Assembly: GCF_015832195.1 (NCBI RefSeq)
Contig: NC_052019.1
Coordinates: 43,403,016 to 43,467,015, forward strand
Length of the DNA: 64,000 bases
Source of the DNA: Motacilla alba alba
Lineage: Eukaryota; Chordata; Aves; Passeriformes; Motacillidae
Reading direction: 5' to 3'
Shown here: positions 50,450 through 63,855 of the stretch, in pieces
How the letters are laid out: every line of letters starts with the position of its first letter
Position numbering within the stretch: position 1 is the first letter of the stretch
Notes under the pieces: model-generated
What the model was told of the DNA's origin: nothing
Databases searched by the model: none
What the model saw: the letters and a program-made list of their open reading frames with translations, nothing else
Translations under genes and position numbers: made by a program

Positions 50450-53400
50450 ATTCAGTGAACTCCAAACTGGCATGATGAAATTCACCTGAGAATAGAGCTC
50501 CTGAGGCTGGGCACCTGCCGCATCCTACCCGGACAGTTTACCACATCTGTTGTTTAAGCAGGTCAAGTCCATGCTTGGAGGAGCATCGCTGCCAGCATGG
50601 AACAAGTATCACTGAATGATGAGACAGGATAATGCTGCAGGCCTCATGCATTCAGCATTTATCAGCTTAACTTTACAAAAAAAAAAAAAAAAAAAGAGTT
50701 TTTTCTGTTCTAGTGTGCAAAGCTTGCTGTAGATCACCAATAGCATCTCTGGGAAATACATGGTAGCAGCTGCCCTGACATTAGGCACATTTCATTTCTG
50801 TAATTGATGTCCACTAGCTTGATATTTGTGGATCTATTATCAAGAACTATTTGAAGTGTGTCATTATGGTGTTTTGGCACTGTAGCAATGTAGAGGTAGT
50901 TATTAGTATATTTACAGATGCTGAATGCCTCTGACAGGATCTGTAGGCCTTTTTGGTGAGTGCACAGAACTGGGGGGAGGTCTAGTAATACATGGGAGGG
51001 TACTTATTTCCTCCTAAGTACCAAACAATTGGAACTGTCTCTGCCAGCATTACCAGAGTGTCCAGAAAAGCTGTGTTTATCTGTGGTAAGCACAGGATTC
51101 TTTGTTTTGAGGGTTTTGAATGCTTAATAACTTTGCCATCCTTTTTCTTGGTCAAAGCAGTTTTTGAAGCCTCTCATTGACTGTAGGTGAAACTGCTTTG
51201 TGTTACCATGAGTAGCAATTGAATGGATGAAATTTGCATTTGGAAGACTTAGAACAAGACGCAGTAGCCTCATGTCGAGGGTAGAAACAGGCAAAGAATT
51301 ACTTTTATAACAGCTGCACAAGGTGACGTCATGGTGCCAGGAATCCAGCTGTACATAGTGGCTACTGGTCAGGATGTTCTTCTAGGACCAAAGGGCATGC
51401 ACATGCAGATTTCCATGCACATGTTGGGCCAGTAATGAGGGACTCTGAAGTACCTTAAAGGGGATTTGGTGGGTGTTTAACACCTTGGAGTAGATGTAGA
51501 TAAATTCAGTGCACACCTCAGTAAAAGGTCTTCAGAATGCCAGGAGATTCACATTTTTAAAAACTGGATGCCGATCGCTACATTATTAAATAATATACAT
51601 TAAAACATTACTTGCTTTAATAACAGCAAAGTGCTGGGCTTCCTGTTCTGAGGAATAGAGGCAAAGAGTTGCACAACTTTTAAGCATGTGCTCAAGCTGA
51701 TGGATGAGGGTTATCTCAGGGTACAACAATTTATTCATATATGCCACCATCATTAAATAAATCCATTTTTTGCACCTTCACATTAATCCCTTTTATAATG
51801 TGTCTAGGTCATGTAGTCTTTGTTTGATGATAAACTGCAAGAGTCCTTTTTGGGAATAATCCATTTTATGGTACTTCAGAAGAATCCTGTGCACGTGAGA
51901 AGCAATTGTTACATTCTGTTTCCTAGAATTTTTTTATTTCTGTGTTGGGCAGAATTACCAGTGTCACTGGAGGGAAAATATTTTGTTAATGGGCTTATTT
52001 TGAATGCACTTCCCTAGAAAATTAGTACTTGTAAAAAAATCTGTGATATTTAAGACTGCTCTCATTAGGTGAACTAGGTAAACAGCTTGGGGATTCTTTA
52101 ATCATAAATAGTGACAAAGGACCATAAAATATTCCAAGAACAAGCTACTGAGTATTTCAGCGGTATCTTAAGAGAAATAAATACTTTCATTTGCCTGGTA
52201 CATTTCTTCTATTTTTAGAGATACTGCTTTTTTGGTGGTTGAGTGTATTACAGTCCTTTCTTTTCATACATTATTTTCTTTCTCTCTGTGTCATTTCATC
52301 TGCCTAGTCTCCAAATTCCTCCCACAGTGCAGACCTATGCACTTACTTGCATTCACTGTCATGTCTGATATCTAAATGGAAAGCTATGTCACCTTTATTC
52401 TGTCAGTGGCTTCACAGTATGAAATAGTCAAAGAAATATTCTTGTTTGTTTTAAAGCCAAATTAGTTTCCTTATATACAGAAGGGTGAATATCTTCTGAA
52501 TTACTATTCAGCACTTTATTGTGAATCCATGTCTTGCCCTCATTGAGTATGACTTAGTTTCCAAGTGCTTATACTGTAAGATTACACTGAGGACTTTTGT
52601 TGTTGAGGTTTGCCACCTCAGCAGTATGTTGTAACAGGTGAATGTACCTTCACAGAGGTGTTCGAAGCTGGAGGCACTTCTGGTGCTGGATGTTCTGGTT
52701 CTCAAGCAGGGCAAATCCCTGTGGAGGAAAACAGTGGAAAAAAATTGGATCTTGGGTATTGTGTATGAATGCTTATAAAATAGTCTGTTAATACAGTGTC
52801 AGAAGGATAAGTTTATTCACACATCTAACTATTGCATTTTTTTATGTGTATCAGCAGCCTTTGACAGGCAGACATAGGCAGGACTGAGTGAGCTCTGTGG
52901 TCTAGCTGAGGAATATGCAGAATCTCTGCAGGCATGCTAAATCTCTGCTTCAGGAAGAAAAAGGTAGTACAGTGCTCTTGAAAGATAATTTCATTTTAAT
53001 GGCAATGCTAGCAACATCAGAGAATTATTTTCCAGAAATGTAGATTTAACATTTTGGAAATGCCTAGAGAGAAACGTATTTTGCGGTTATAAGTCTTCTG
53101 TTCATCAAAATGTTGAGTCAATTGATACTTTCCTTATGAAAGTATAAAAAAAAATTAAGTAGTAGGGCTCATCTAGAGTAGCTCTAAATGTGATTCTGGT
53201 GGTGTACTGATACCTGTGTCTAGTTATACTTGAAGTACATAATCTAAGAATTACATTGCACTGATCAGCTGGAATGTTTTTTATGAAGATGTAGGGGTTT
53301 GTACTTCCAGGAGTTGCTAATTTTTTTTTTTTAAAGAGCTTTAGAAGCAGCTCTGTTCTAATTTTCCTTCTTAAACAACTCTGGTAGAAGGCAAAACTGT

Positions 53401-56400
53401 GGTAACATATGTATGTAGTGGGTGTATTTGATTGCTTATATACTTTGTTTATCATTTATGGCTTAAGAACAAGCCCAGTTCCCAATGCTGAGTTTAGTCT
53501 AGGTTTTTACAGCACAAACCTTTTAGAGAAATGGTGAGAGCTTACACAGTCTGTTTCCTTTCTCTTTTGTTTTCTGCATCAGCCCCCTCTTTTACTGGCA
53601 CATATGTTCACACTGATGCACACACACTTTTGCTGTTGCAGTGCAGGAGAAATGGAGGAGCAAGAATGAGGGGGTGGAACTTCAGAGTCACAAAAACAAA
53701 TCGACGGCACATGTAGCATTGGCAAATGTGGCCTCTGCTGTCCAGTAAAATCCTTTTTCACTTGTATGTTGTGCACTTAAAAGTGCACAAAAGGCTTTAA
53801 AGATGATTGTAGTTTATTTTTAATCTTTTTAGCAAGGTAAAGATACTATAACTTAAAGTCTTGGGATAATTACACGCTTTGTGGTGGTCAGTAGGTTTCA
53901 AAATTAAATACTCGACTGCAGAGGTTCATTGTGTTCTCAGCTGTGTGTTGGGGTCCATCCCCAGCCATCTATCAGTTGTGTTTAAGAGTAGGGGGGAAAA
54001 AGCATTATTCCAAGTGTAAAAAAACTGCAGGAATGCTTTGTGCTTACAGACTCAGTTACTGTTTAACACTAAAACTGACAGACTACTATAATTTCATTGT
54101 GGGGGATGTTATGATACTGTTTTCTTTCTGGCAGTGTACTGCTCTGGAAGTCAATAGCATACTGTAGCATTTAAAGTAAGTATAAAAAAAACTGTCTGCT
54201 TTTACAATTAAAATCTCCGAGCATGTCCTGATTTTGTAGCCTTTTGCAGTAAAGGGAAAGCTATACATAAAGTAAATTTTAAAAGTTTCTTCCAAGCCTC
54301 TCATTATTCTCTGCTTGAGCCTTCTGCCTTTTAAACAACTGATAAGGAACTCTGCTGTTAAAATATTAAAATACATAAACAAATGTTCAGTTTTATGGGT
54401 TTTGCTGTATGACTGTTCCTAACAAAATTGACCAAAATTTATAGTAGATTCTACACAGTGGAATTGATTTGCATTGTTCTGATTCCTTACCTGATGGAAG
54501 TGCTGAAAAGAAGGAAGAGTAGCTTTGAGCCACAATATGCCTTAACAAACAGAGGCAAAAAGGTGGCAGTATCAGTGTCAGTTACTGCTTGTTTCAGTGC
54601 AAATAAAGCGACTAGCATTGAAAATCCCGCACAAACGCAGACCTTCTTCCCAGAAAATGTGTGATTCGTTTGAGTGAGGGCCCCATCTACGCTGGCAATT
54701 AGAGATGAAAATCTGGGGGTTTTGATTCAGTTGTCTGGCAGGGACTAGTGCACCATTTAGCTATGGTCACCTGGGTCTAGATGTATATGACTGAAAGAGT
54801 GGCATCACATTTCTGCATGTTGCCTTGTAAAGCTCCTGTATTGGTCTTAGTGTCTCGCTTGGTTAAGGCCTGACGTCCTTCAAAGCTCATTGGGGATTGA
54901 TGCGCTCCAATGCATCATCAGATGAAAGTTGTACAGCCTCTTCCAATAATTTGCTTATCCTGAAAACATCACTTCTCTCTATATTTTGGTGTTGCCAGCA
55001 CTGCTTAAAAGCCCGTGGTTGCCATTGCTTGGTTTATCTGGAGGTTTGTCATTGTTACAGCAGCACCTCATGCTTGCTTTCCTTGTGAAACCACTGCTCG
55101 GCCATTGGGGGCTAAAAACTGCTGGGATGGAGACTGCTGATTGCTCTAAGTGTCTTCCTGGAGAGTGTTAGTGCCCCGCCTCTTTTGCTGAGTGGTCAAT
55201 TCAGCAGGCATAGTTAAACTCAAAGATACAGTATTTCCCAGAAATGGAAGTGGTATTTGCCCCTCTTTCCTCCCTTCAGTTTTTAAGAGATCAGGCTGTG
55301 GAGTGGGGTTAATACCAGCCTCAGGAGGTAATTGCATTGGAGGTTCCCCTGTAGCTTTGCAGTTTGATGCAGCAGAATGTGTGTTAACTTTCCACTCATT
55401 TTTCAACATTTTATGTTTATACTTGAATTTTTTTCTAGTGAGAGCAATCTTTTCAGTTGAAGTCACTCTTAGCAACAAGATGCTTTGAAGAAGCTTGCAA
55501 AATAAACAGAGGAAAATAAGGTCTCTACTGAGTGTGAGTTGCCCTTTTCCTTTTCTTTGCTTGTCTTCCAGAAACAAGAGTGATTGCTTTAAAAGATACT
55601 GTTTTCTGCATTGGTGGTCTTTTTGGCAAAAACTTAACCTATTTTGAGTTTGTGGAGCAACTGAAATTATGTTGACCCAGTTATTTTTCTCCTGATGATT
55701 ATATTTATATTTTCCTTTAAGAAAAACTTTTCTGTCATATTAAAAACAAACAGCAAAAGGCGCTAATTTTCCCAAGCTTGGAGTGAATTACCTTTTTTTT
55801 TTTTTTTCTGAAAGCAACTGGAACATGGCATTTCTGTCTGACACTCAGCCTTTGCATGCTGAAAAAAGGCATAAGGTGTCCATGCTGCTGCTGAAATATA
55901 CAAAACATGCTTTTGTAAAGAAACACTAAATTTGCCAAATGATTGTGGTATGAAGAGCAGATTTTTCTGCCTTAATGTTTTCCTTGATTCTTCTGCTGTG
56001 CTTAGAACTGGGCAACAGTCTTCCCAACTTCAGCCAGGAGTCTCTGACTTCTTCCACCTCATCTGCTCCACCTGCTAGCTGCTTGGCTTCTTGCACTATA
56101 TCCTGCTTCTGAACAAGGCTAATATATTTCTCTTGTATGGCTGTAATGTTATGAGGGCCACAAAGGTTTTGTAAATTGTAGATGTGAGTATGAAGTGGAG
56201 AAAATCTCAAGTACGGCCTGCAGGAGGCTGGAGCATGGTCAGTTCTTACGGATTGAGAGACTGCAGATTTCTGGCTATGCAAACTGGATTTGAGGACAGG
56301 CAGAAGGAGCTTCATTAACTAAAATAAACTTAGGTTCCTTCAGTCCGGTTCTGTAGCCTGTGAGTACTAGCTGCTTGTAAATTCCTAGCATATTTTGCTA

Positions 56401-57053
56401 CAGCTACATCCACAGTAAAGAATTTTATTGCTTTTAGCAACAGAAGGATAGAGAGGACAGTACTGGTGTCTTGTGTCTGGAAGGTAGTATCTGTCACTAG
56501 AAGAGGCATTTTTTCCTGTGCATTTCCTATGCCAGAGTGCAGACAGGCTTGTTTGTTCATTTTAAGTGCTAGTCCAGCAGCATTCAGTGTTTGCTCTGAT
56601 CTGACACACAGTTTTGGCTTCCAGAGTTTAGAATTGAAGACTAGACAGTTTTCTGCTAGAAGGACACAATGTCCTGTAATGCTTTATAGCAATTTATATC
56701 TTTGATATTGAGGAAAACCTGTAGTGCAGGATTTCATTTTCAGATCTTTGTAACTATACAGTCTTGTTGCTTATTTCTGTTAGAAAAGATTACAAGGACA
56801 TCTCTCTGCTGTTGAGGTAATATGTATAGAGAAAAGCGAATTTGTTGTGGGCGTGCACTTTCCAGACTCAGCTTTTTTCAAGTCAAGGATTTGCCTACAG
56901 AATGGAGAGATAAGATGTGCATGTGTGTGTATATTGAAAAAAAAAATTGCCTGTTTTTTCTAGGCTTTCATATTCTAGTGTTTATAAAGGTGTGTCATTA
57001 TTTGCATTGATGCTTGTACCTAATGCCAAAACAACATTTAGAATTGCAAAATT

Positions 57054-57215
57054 TACAGAATCACAGAATCAATTAGATTGGAAAAGACTTCTGAGATTGA
57101 GTCCAACCTTTGACCACACTACCTTGTCAACCAGACCATGGCACTAAGTGCCATGTCCAGTCTTTCCTTAAACACCTCCTGGTACAGTGACTTCACCACC
57201 TAATTGACTCCAAGC
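57054..57215 (-). mobile_element. CR1 LINE, short 3' fragment in intron 2
   Basis: ACAGAATCACAGAATCAATTAG is followed by GGAAAAGACTTCTGAGATTGAGTCCAACC and a GTCAACCAGACCATGGCACTAAGTGCC block. Similar in subfamily to the 6,931 copy; antisense to the gene. Confidence 0.88.
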
Positions 57216-59211
57216 ACATAACTAAAAGATGGAGCTCTTTGAGTCTCTCATTACACTTGAAACTAAAACAAATTTTAAAGGTTAAGGTCACAGCAAACTT
57301 AATGAGGTGGAGGTTTTAGTTCTATTTTAAAATGTTGGCTCTTTGCTTGTAGGATTACAATTTGTTCTTTTCAAGAAGATCCGTATGCGTGTGGATGATG
57401 TCCTCTCCCTAACTTTATCAGAAAATAAAATGTGCAAAATCAAATGTAGTGTTGAAATGCTGAAACAGGAATTAAAATAAAAGGGGAAAGGGAGTAGCAT
57501 TGATCTCTTGAATGAGCAGGTTGCAGCGGCATGGGCAGGCTGTGGTGGATCTGCTGACTGGACGTGGGCTGTGTGGGAGAGCTCCCAGATGCTGTGCTTA
57601 CATGTGCTCCCACACGGTTTCTTCCTTTTCCCTGGTTCATTCACAGGATCGTTTTAGCACTGGGGGGGCTTTGTCTGAATACTGTTAGAATGTGGCTGCT
57701 TACAGAGCAGGAGATGCTGATAACAAGCAACAGATGGCGAGCAGATTTCAGTAGGTCTCATTTTGGTCAGTGCTCCCAGGTAAGGAGGTTACACGGTAAG
57801 GATGGAAGGAGTGTGTGTTTGAAGAGCTGCTGCTACAACTCTGGTTTGAGCTATTCCAGAGCTACACCATGCTGCTTCTGCTAGCAGAATTGCACACAGT
57901 GTGATGAAATGGAGATCACTGTGAGTCAGGAAGACAATAAATTATAACTGTGTGGCTATGACTACTCAGTAGGAGCACCTATGGATGGAAAAAGCATTAC
58001 ATACTTTTAAGCACTGCTGACATGAGAATTTTTTTTACCACTTTAATGAAAGCTTAATCAAATGAGCACATAAAGCTTGGAGAGGAAAATATTTCTTTTA
58101 CACAGGAAATAAAACTGCACATACAAATGTGTACTGTTAACAGAGCAAATTTTATTTCAAATTCAGAGCTTTAAGATTGAAAATACAATCTGTGAGTGTG
58201 AAATTTTTTTTAGGAAGACTCTTCCGTATAGATAAGCTTTTCAGTAAAGTGTTTATTAACACAAGAGAAATAGCTTTCTGTTTAAAATACACAGAGATCA
58301 AATTAGAAGCAAAATCACCATGGTCAGTGGAGATTATGTGCAGCTGTAAGAATTATCTTCTGCTTGTATAGTGGATCTTTCTGCATTAAAAGATTAAACC
58401 CCTCCTCGGATTTTAGAATATATGCATTTTAGGTGGACAACAGTCTCAGCTTTTCAAGTAATTCAAAAGTCATGCAGTAAAAGATATTCTGGACTTAAAA
58501 TATAAATGATAATACATGAATTCTAATATCATAGCACTGCAGTTATTTTATAATGCTTGTACAATAATCATAACTCTTGAGAGAAATATTTTATACTTTC
58601 AATGCATACTGGAGCTTTATGTGTAGATTTTTATGGGTCAATCTCATTAGTCTAAATAAGCTACTTGAAATACTTACAAGATAAAGAAAACCCTTTCTAA
58701 AAACACAGAAAAATTCAGTATTTGGAACCCCCAGAAGCTGAAGAGTTAATGGTGGGGTTGCACTGGATTCAATGTATTTGCAGATGTTGCTGCAACCAAC
58801 TGCTGATTTTTCTCCCATCCTGTCAGGGAACTCTGCCAGCCATGATTCATGGAATGATTTTTTTGCGCTGAGTAATCTGTGGTTTTTCTTTTTTCCTCTT
58901 CCCTCTCCCTTATTTTTATCCTGAACTAAAGCACTATTCATTTCAGCTAAAGGGAGGAGAAGCTTCCAAAGCATTAATACAAAACATTAAATACACTGTG
59001 TTTTGAGTGGAGGAATTGTAACAAATGTTAAACTTGCAGTAATTTTACTTGGTCTTAGGCAGTCTAGTCCAGTGTGGGAAAACAGTTTCAGAACAGAACC
59101 AGCTTTTGGTTTTGCTAGTCATATGGTTTCACAGTTCTCTTAAGACTTCTGTGCTAGTATTGCTAAAGAACATCCAACTTCTGTGCTGATATTATGCCTC
59201 CTTTCTCACAG

Positions 59212-59251
59212 ATCGCTCAGAAAGAAATAAACCAGACTGCCGCTCTTCAGG
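59212..59251 (+). CDS. Coding exon 3 (40-base small exon)
   Basis: A 40-base exon lies between acceptor CCTTTCTCACAG and donor CAGG|GTAAGA, both close to consensus. Entered in phase 0 from exon 2 it reads IAQKEINQTAALQ and leaves one G. Read in phase 1 (skipping exon 2) it is also open, so exon 2 could in principle be skipped, but the final exon then no longer joins to a membrane segment. The strong splice sites argue that this is a real small exon. It directly precedes the exon coding for the hydrophobic tail. Confidence 0.6.
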
Positions 59252-60606
59252 GTAAGAACTGTATTTCTCTATTTATTCTTCCCTTCTCTTTCTTTTTTTT
59301 GCCCTAATTTTTTCCTTTTATTGGGTGAACTAGGAAACTGGCCAGAAATATAAAAATGTCATTTTTCTATTTCTCTGTTTTGGTAAGAGTAATGTAAAAC
59401 AAAATAAGTTTTGTGTTAAACAAATAATTTTGTGTTAAAAATAATTGCTTTATATTCTTTATGGGCAAAGTTGGTTTTTTTCAAGAGATTAATGGGACTT
59501 GCTACATTGTAATTGTGTACACTGAAACTCCAAATGCTTGTTTATGTATCATGCACAGGATTGTTTGGTGAAACTGGTTTAAAACAAGAAGCCCCTCATG
59601 ACTTTTACTACTTCAAACTGCTTGCTTCTATAGCAAGGAAAATAATTCTTGGTTCAGTCAAAAATAGCTACACTTTATTATTGATTCCATTAACTCTGAT
59701 CTCATCATACCCAGGGTTTTACAAGAAGCAAACAAAAATGTTTTAAACAAAGCCCATGCACACCCACAACAACACGTTGTGTTTATTTAGAGTTTCCATC
59801 AGGACTTGTCATGAACTTCTAGGTTATTGATTTGCAAGGCCATATTTTCCCTTAAGCTTCTGAATATTCTGTAGTTCTTCTTATCCTCTGATTTTTAAAT
59901 AATCTCTTTCTTTAGTGCCTCATTTTCAAACTTGCAAACTGTCTTTCAGTTCTCCACTGGGGAATAGGATTTTGTCCATGTCATGTGGTAGATAGTGGAA
60001 TTTTAATGAACCAAAGTGATAGAGCAGACCAGCGAACACTGGCTCTCCCATTCCTTTGTGAAAAGTCTTAACAAAAAATTCCCCTGGTGCCAAGGCTTTT
60101 GACATGACCTGACCTTTTCATTTGATTTTTACAGTCTACATTTTTTCCTTTTTGGTACATTTTTACAGTACAGTGGGCTAGGATTTGTAGCTGTAAGAAC
60201 AGTGTAGCATTTTCTTACGGCACACTTGATGTGTTGTTATCTATTGTGTGATGTGATGGGAGAGGATGTTTTTCCCTTCCCTCCCCCATCTGCCACAGCA
60301 CTGTAGCTGATTCCAGCAGTGTGTTAAAGTTGCAGGGGGTATTGCCTTTGTCATAGAATACTTTTATCTGCTTAAAAGTTCAATCACTGCATGTGCTGAT
60401 TTCCTTTAACACTTAAAAATACTGAACTTTTTTCTTTTCTTAAAATTTTGTGGTTACAGTCTAAATGTTAGAACTTTCATTAGATCATGTCATATTACAA
60501 TAATGTCAAACAAATCCAAAACATTATCAGAAGGAAATCTTATTTTATCAAAATGTTTAATTTAAGGTTTAAATAGCTTCAGTCTCTTCCCCTTTCTTCT
60601 CCCTAG

Positions 60607-60677
60607 TCATTCTCACCAGTATCTTTTTGCTCTGGAGTGTGTTTTACAAGTTTGAATTTGGACCAAAAGCAAAGTAA
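60607..60677 (+). CDS. Coding exon 4 with C-terminal membrane segment and stop
   Basis: The acceptor is an excellent pyrimidine tract (CTTCCCCTTTCTTCTCCCTAG) ending at 60,606. With the G carried from exon 3 the frame reads VILTSIFLLWSVFYKFEF, then GPKAK and a TAA stop at 60,675-60,677. The run from Val to Tyr is hydrophobic and long enough to cross a membrane, with a short, net basic tail after it, the layout of a tail-anchored protein. A polyadenylation hexamer follows at 60,715. The two other frames of the same exon are also open for a while, so this choice rests on the phase of exon 3 plus the membrane-like composition and the nearby polyadenylation signal. Confidence 0.55.
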
Positions 60678-60714
60678 AACTTTCGATTTTTTTCCCATGG
60701 ATTTGGAAAGTAGC

Positions 60715-60720
60715 AATAAA
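60715..60720 (+). terminator. Polyadenylation signal AATAAA for the CpG-island gene
   Basis: A perfect AATAAA lies 38 bases after the stop codon of exon 4, giving a very short 3' untranslated region with cleavage expected about 15-30 bases further on. Longer 3' ends using later signals are possible. Confidence 0.5.
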
Positions 60721-61659
60721 ACACTGCCCTGAGTTGCCTGGACTACAGTCTCCAAATTCTCATGTGGAAAACACAGTATAATGTAGATTGCTCATGATGT
60801 TGAGAGAAATGCAGCTTTCAGTAGTCTTTCATTTCTGTCAGTTGTGCATGTGCTTTCTGACCATATCTATGTATCGTCTACCCCCTTCTCAGTCTCACTG
60901 GCCGTTGTGTCATGAGCTGTGAGGAAGACAAGCCATTTAAAGGATAGTGTTGTTTTGTGCATGTCTCACTACTGTTTGTAGACTGGAACAGGAGCAGCCT
61001 GCCTTACTTAAACTATGTACTCTGCTAATTGGTATTGCTACACTCAGTGGTTCACCTCTCTTTATAATTAGAAGCATTATTCTGTAGTGACAAATCGCTG
61101 GGCGAGATTCTTATCCCAAGTCTGACCATACCATGCCCTGGAAAAGAGCTGCAATTGCATCAAGGCCAGAGCCCCCTGATAGAAGACCTGAGGGAAAACT
61201 AAATTGTGAAGTATGCACAGCTAAAACTGAAGTGCAAAGCACACTTCTCTTGTAACATAGGCAGCATTTCCAAGCTGTTTGAATGTTACTGGGGACAGTT
61301 TTATTCCATTTTATGATGAGCTACTGCACTTTGGACACTGTCCTCTCTGGGAGCAGTTCATGACAAGGGAAGAAGAAAATACAGTGGTTCAGAGGCATCA
61401 TGGCTACTGATTCCTTAAGCTGCATGTTGAGGGATGCATAGCTTAAACGCACAAGATACTACCCCTCTCATGGTCTCAAGTGGAGCAAAAATGACACTGC
61501 AGGTCTTGAACTCAAGGTCTGGAAACAAGAGTTTCTGCACTAGAATTACTATGAAATATTGAATGTGGACATAGATAGACCAGCTGACAAGATGAAGGAA
61601 TAAGCAGTGAGCCTTAAGACAGGTAGATAACCTAAGATGAAATAGCAGATGTAGATGTT

Positions 61660-61830
61660 TCCAAGAGAGATCCAGAGAAGTACTTTATTGTTTCATACAA
61701 AACTCTGATGAGATCTTGCCCAGAATTCTGTCAAGTCTAAGTATAAATGTGGAACACTGGGGTAAGAAGAGGCCAAAAAAAGGCCCAGATATCCACCACC
61801 AACTCTTCCTCATGCATTGTAAGATTAGGT
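61660..61830 (+). mobile_element. Probable CR1 LINE, internal fragment, old
   Basis: AGATCCAGAGAAGTAC and AAACTCTGATGAGATCTTGCCCAGAATTCTG correspond to the part of CR1 coding for the region after the reverse transcriptase (VRPHLEY-like). Divergence is high and no 3' end is present. Confidence 0.4.
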
Positions 61831-62079
61831 TGCAGTCTGGAACATGATCGTCGTAACAGAAAGGTCATGTAACAATATTTCTTGTGATTTCAAGGTTCTA
61901 AAGCTTGCACTTTCCAATCTTCTGTTCTTATATATGTCTCTGCCTATGTATTTCTAGATGTATTTCAAGCTTGTGCTTGAGTCTTTGCAGTATTAGGGGT
62001 GAAGAGTTTATATGCAGTGAGACAGGATCAATTTTAAAACATACCTTTGGACATAATTCATTTGCAGTGAAAGACATTA

Positions 62080-62140
62080 AAAAACCATAAAAAAATACAT
62101 AAAAAACTGTACATAAAAATACATAAAAACTGTAGGTAGA
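62080..62140. repeat. Imperfect A-rich tandem repeat
   Basis: Repeated ACATAAAAA units, roughly five imperfect copies. Confidence 0.75.
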
Positions 62141-63855
62141 ACAGTATATAAATGGTTATTAATATAGTACTGTATTATAGGGTGATGCCATTTAGAAGAA
62201 TTTTTACAGCAGTATCAGGAACTCTGACAAATATTCTGGTTTGGTTATTAGCCTGTCAAATGTTTAGCATGGGAGAAATGCTACAGAAAGGGGTAGCATT
62301 CTGAGAGTGATAAAGGGATCTAGCATGGCATGGGGAAGAAATCTGGAGAGTGGATGAACCAAAGACCACAGATAATGATTTAAAGGGAGGGAAACAAATA
62401 GCCTTTACAAAATGTGCATTATTACATTATCTTCTGCCTCTTTTGGTGATTAGCAACCATCTGACACTCAGGAGAGTGTAGATAAAGCAAGGAGTAGCAG
62501 AACAGGGCCTGTGTATCTATTTCGTGTACTGCTCTGCGCTGATTTTTTGTTAAATATAGCACATTAATAAGATCAAAACAAATGTTCACTGAAGCCAAAT
62601 AATACCTATTGCTGTGTTAAATTTTTATCAAGAGACATTTAGTTTCATGACCTAATAGCCACCCTTCAATTGTTACATTTCAGACAGTATGAGAATATAT
62701 CTTTACTGGTAACAGTGGTCTGTAATTATAATTCTTGATTTTACTGTCAGGTCATGCTTGTACTGTTGTTTCTGATAGCTTCAGGTCATGCACTGCTGTA
62801 ACACAGGTCAATTAGGTCAAAAGAGGTAGGTCTTTATTCCTCTAAATGTTTTCAAACTGAAAATTATATGATAGTAATAGAATAGAAGATTTCAGGCATC
62901 TACATATTTGCAGTTAAACTCTGAATGTGAGTAAAGCTTGTAGAAGGAACTGGATCTTTTTTTCTTCTTTTGGTTAAGGATTGTGGGTCAAAAAATCCTG
63001 AAACACAGTCCTATAATTTGGTATAATTCATTGTAGTTGCCTTGACCTTGGAGATGAGCGGATGAAGGTAGCTAACAACTGCAGCAGTTTATTGAGAGAT
63101 TTAGTAGGGTATCAATCACTTGAAGTCAAGTAAGAAATACCAGTGTCTACTGTGAGAAATGGGGAGGGGGATGAAAATAATTACTTCATTTCTAGAAACA
63201 GATCCTAGGTTTTACTGCATGTAGTCTGCCTGGTGACTGTAATGTGTTTAAGTTCTTTTACAGCTGGTTGCCTTCATTTGATTGCAGTAAATTGAGCTTT
63301 TTTTATTTAAAATGCATCAAGTCAACAATACAAATAGACAAAAGTAGTCTTTTGTTCCTTTATAAACAAGCACTTGTAGTGGCTGATCAAAGGGGCTACT
63401 GATCCCTTTAGTGAAGCTCTGGTAAATCAAGTGATCATTTTTATTAATGGTATTTTGTATCTGACTTTTTTAGTTGTTTGGGGTTTCTTTAAATGTAGCA
63501 GAATTCCATTAGTGAAAGCTTCTCTGCATTTCTATTTCCTCTGCTACATAATGTTGATTTTGTGAAACTGTGTTTAAGAAATACTACAGTAACAGTTGGA
63601 CTGTCTCTTAAGAATGTGTTTTCCCAGATCATCTGTGAAACATGAAAAGACACCCTTTAATGAAGGTCTTAAGCGTTTAACAGAGCATGAAGGGAATCCT
63701 AAGGCACTGGCTTGAGAATGCGGTGAAACTGTCCCCTCTTTATAATTAAAATGAGGTGGTTTTGCTAATCAATATGCTTTTGAGGTCTTGAGAAAACAGA
63801 CAGTAACAGGTTTTTCTATGTTGTAACCATTACAGTCAGTCATTTAATAGTTTCA

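Larger units (their letters stand above)
49582..59211 (+). other. Intron 2 of the plus-strand gene
   Basis: Contains the nested tandem repeat at 50,351 and an antisense CR1 at 57,054. Short frames on both strands show no domain. Additional small exons cannot be excluded. Confidence 0.5.
41124..60677 (+). other. Four-exon protein-coding gene, candidate tail-anchored membrane protein, unidentified
   Basis: Seen: four open segments with good splice sites join in one continuous frame: 41,124-41,214 (ends phase 1), 49,298-49,581 (phase 1 in, phase 0 out), 59,212-59,251 (phase 0 in, phase 1 out) and 60,607-60,677 (phase 1 in, stop TAA). The spliced coding length is 486 bases, giving 161 residues plus stop, or 170 if the ATG at 41,097 is used. 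The gene starts in a CpG island and ends just before AATAAA at 60,715. The product has a charged N-terminus, a Ser/Lys-rich middle and a C-terminal hydrophobic stretch (LTSIFLLWSVFY) followed by a short tail ending FGPKAK. Inference: a single-pass tail-anchored protein facing the cytosol. Introns are about 8.1, 9.6 and 1.4 kb; the three CR1 pieces inside them are all antisense to the gene. I do not recognise the family. Extra alternative exons may exist. Confidence 0.6.
60745..63855. other. Downstream intergenic DNA
   Basis: Holds one probable old CR1 piece and an A-rich tandem repeat. A 25-base open segment with splice-like ends (62,684-62,708) is the only exon-like structure and is not needed for the gene model. 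Confidence 0.5.
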
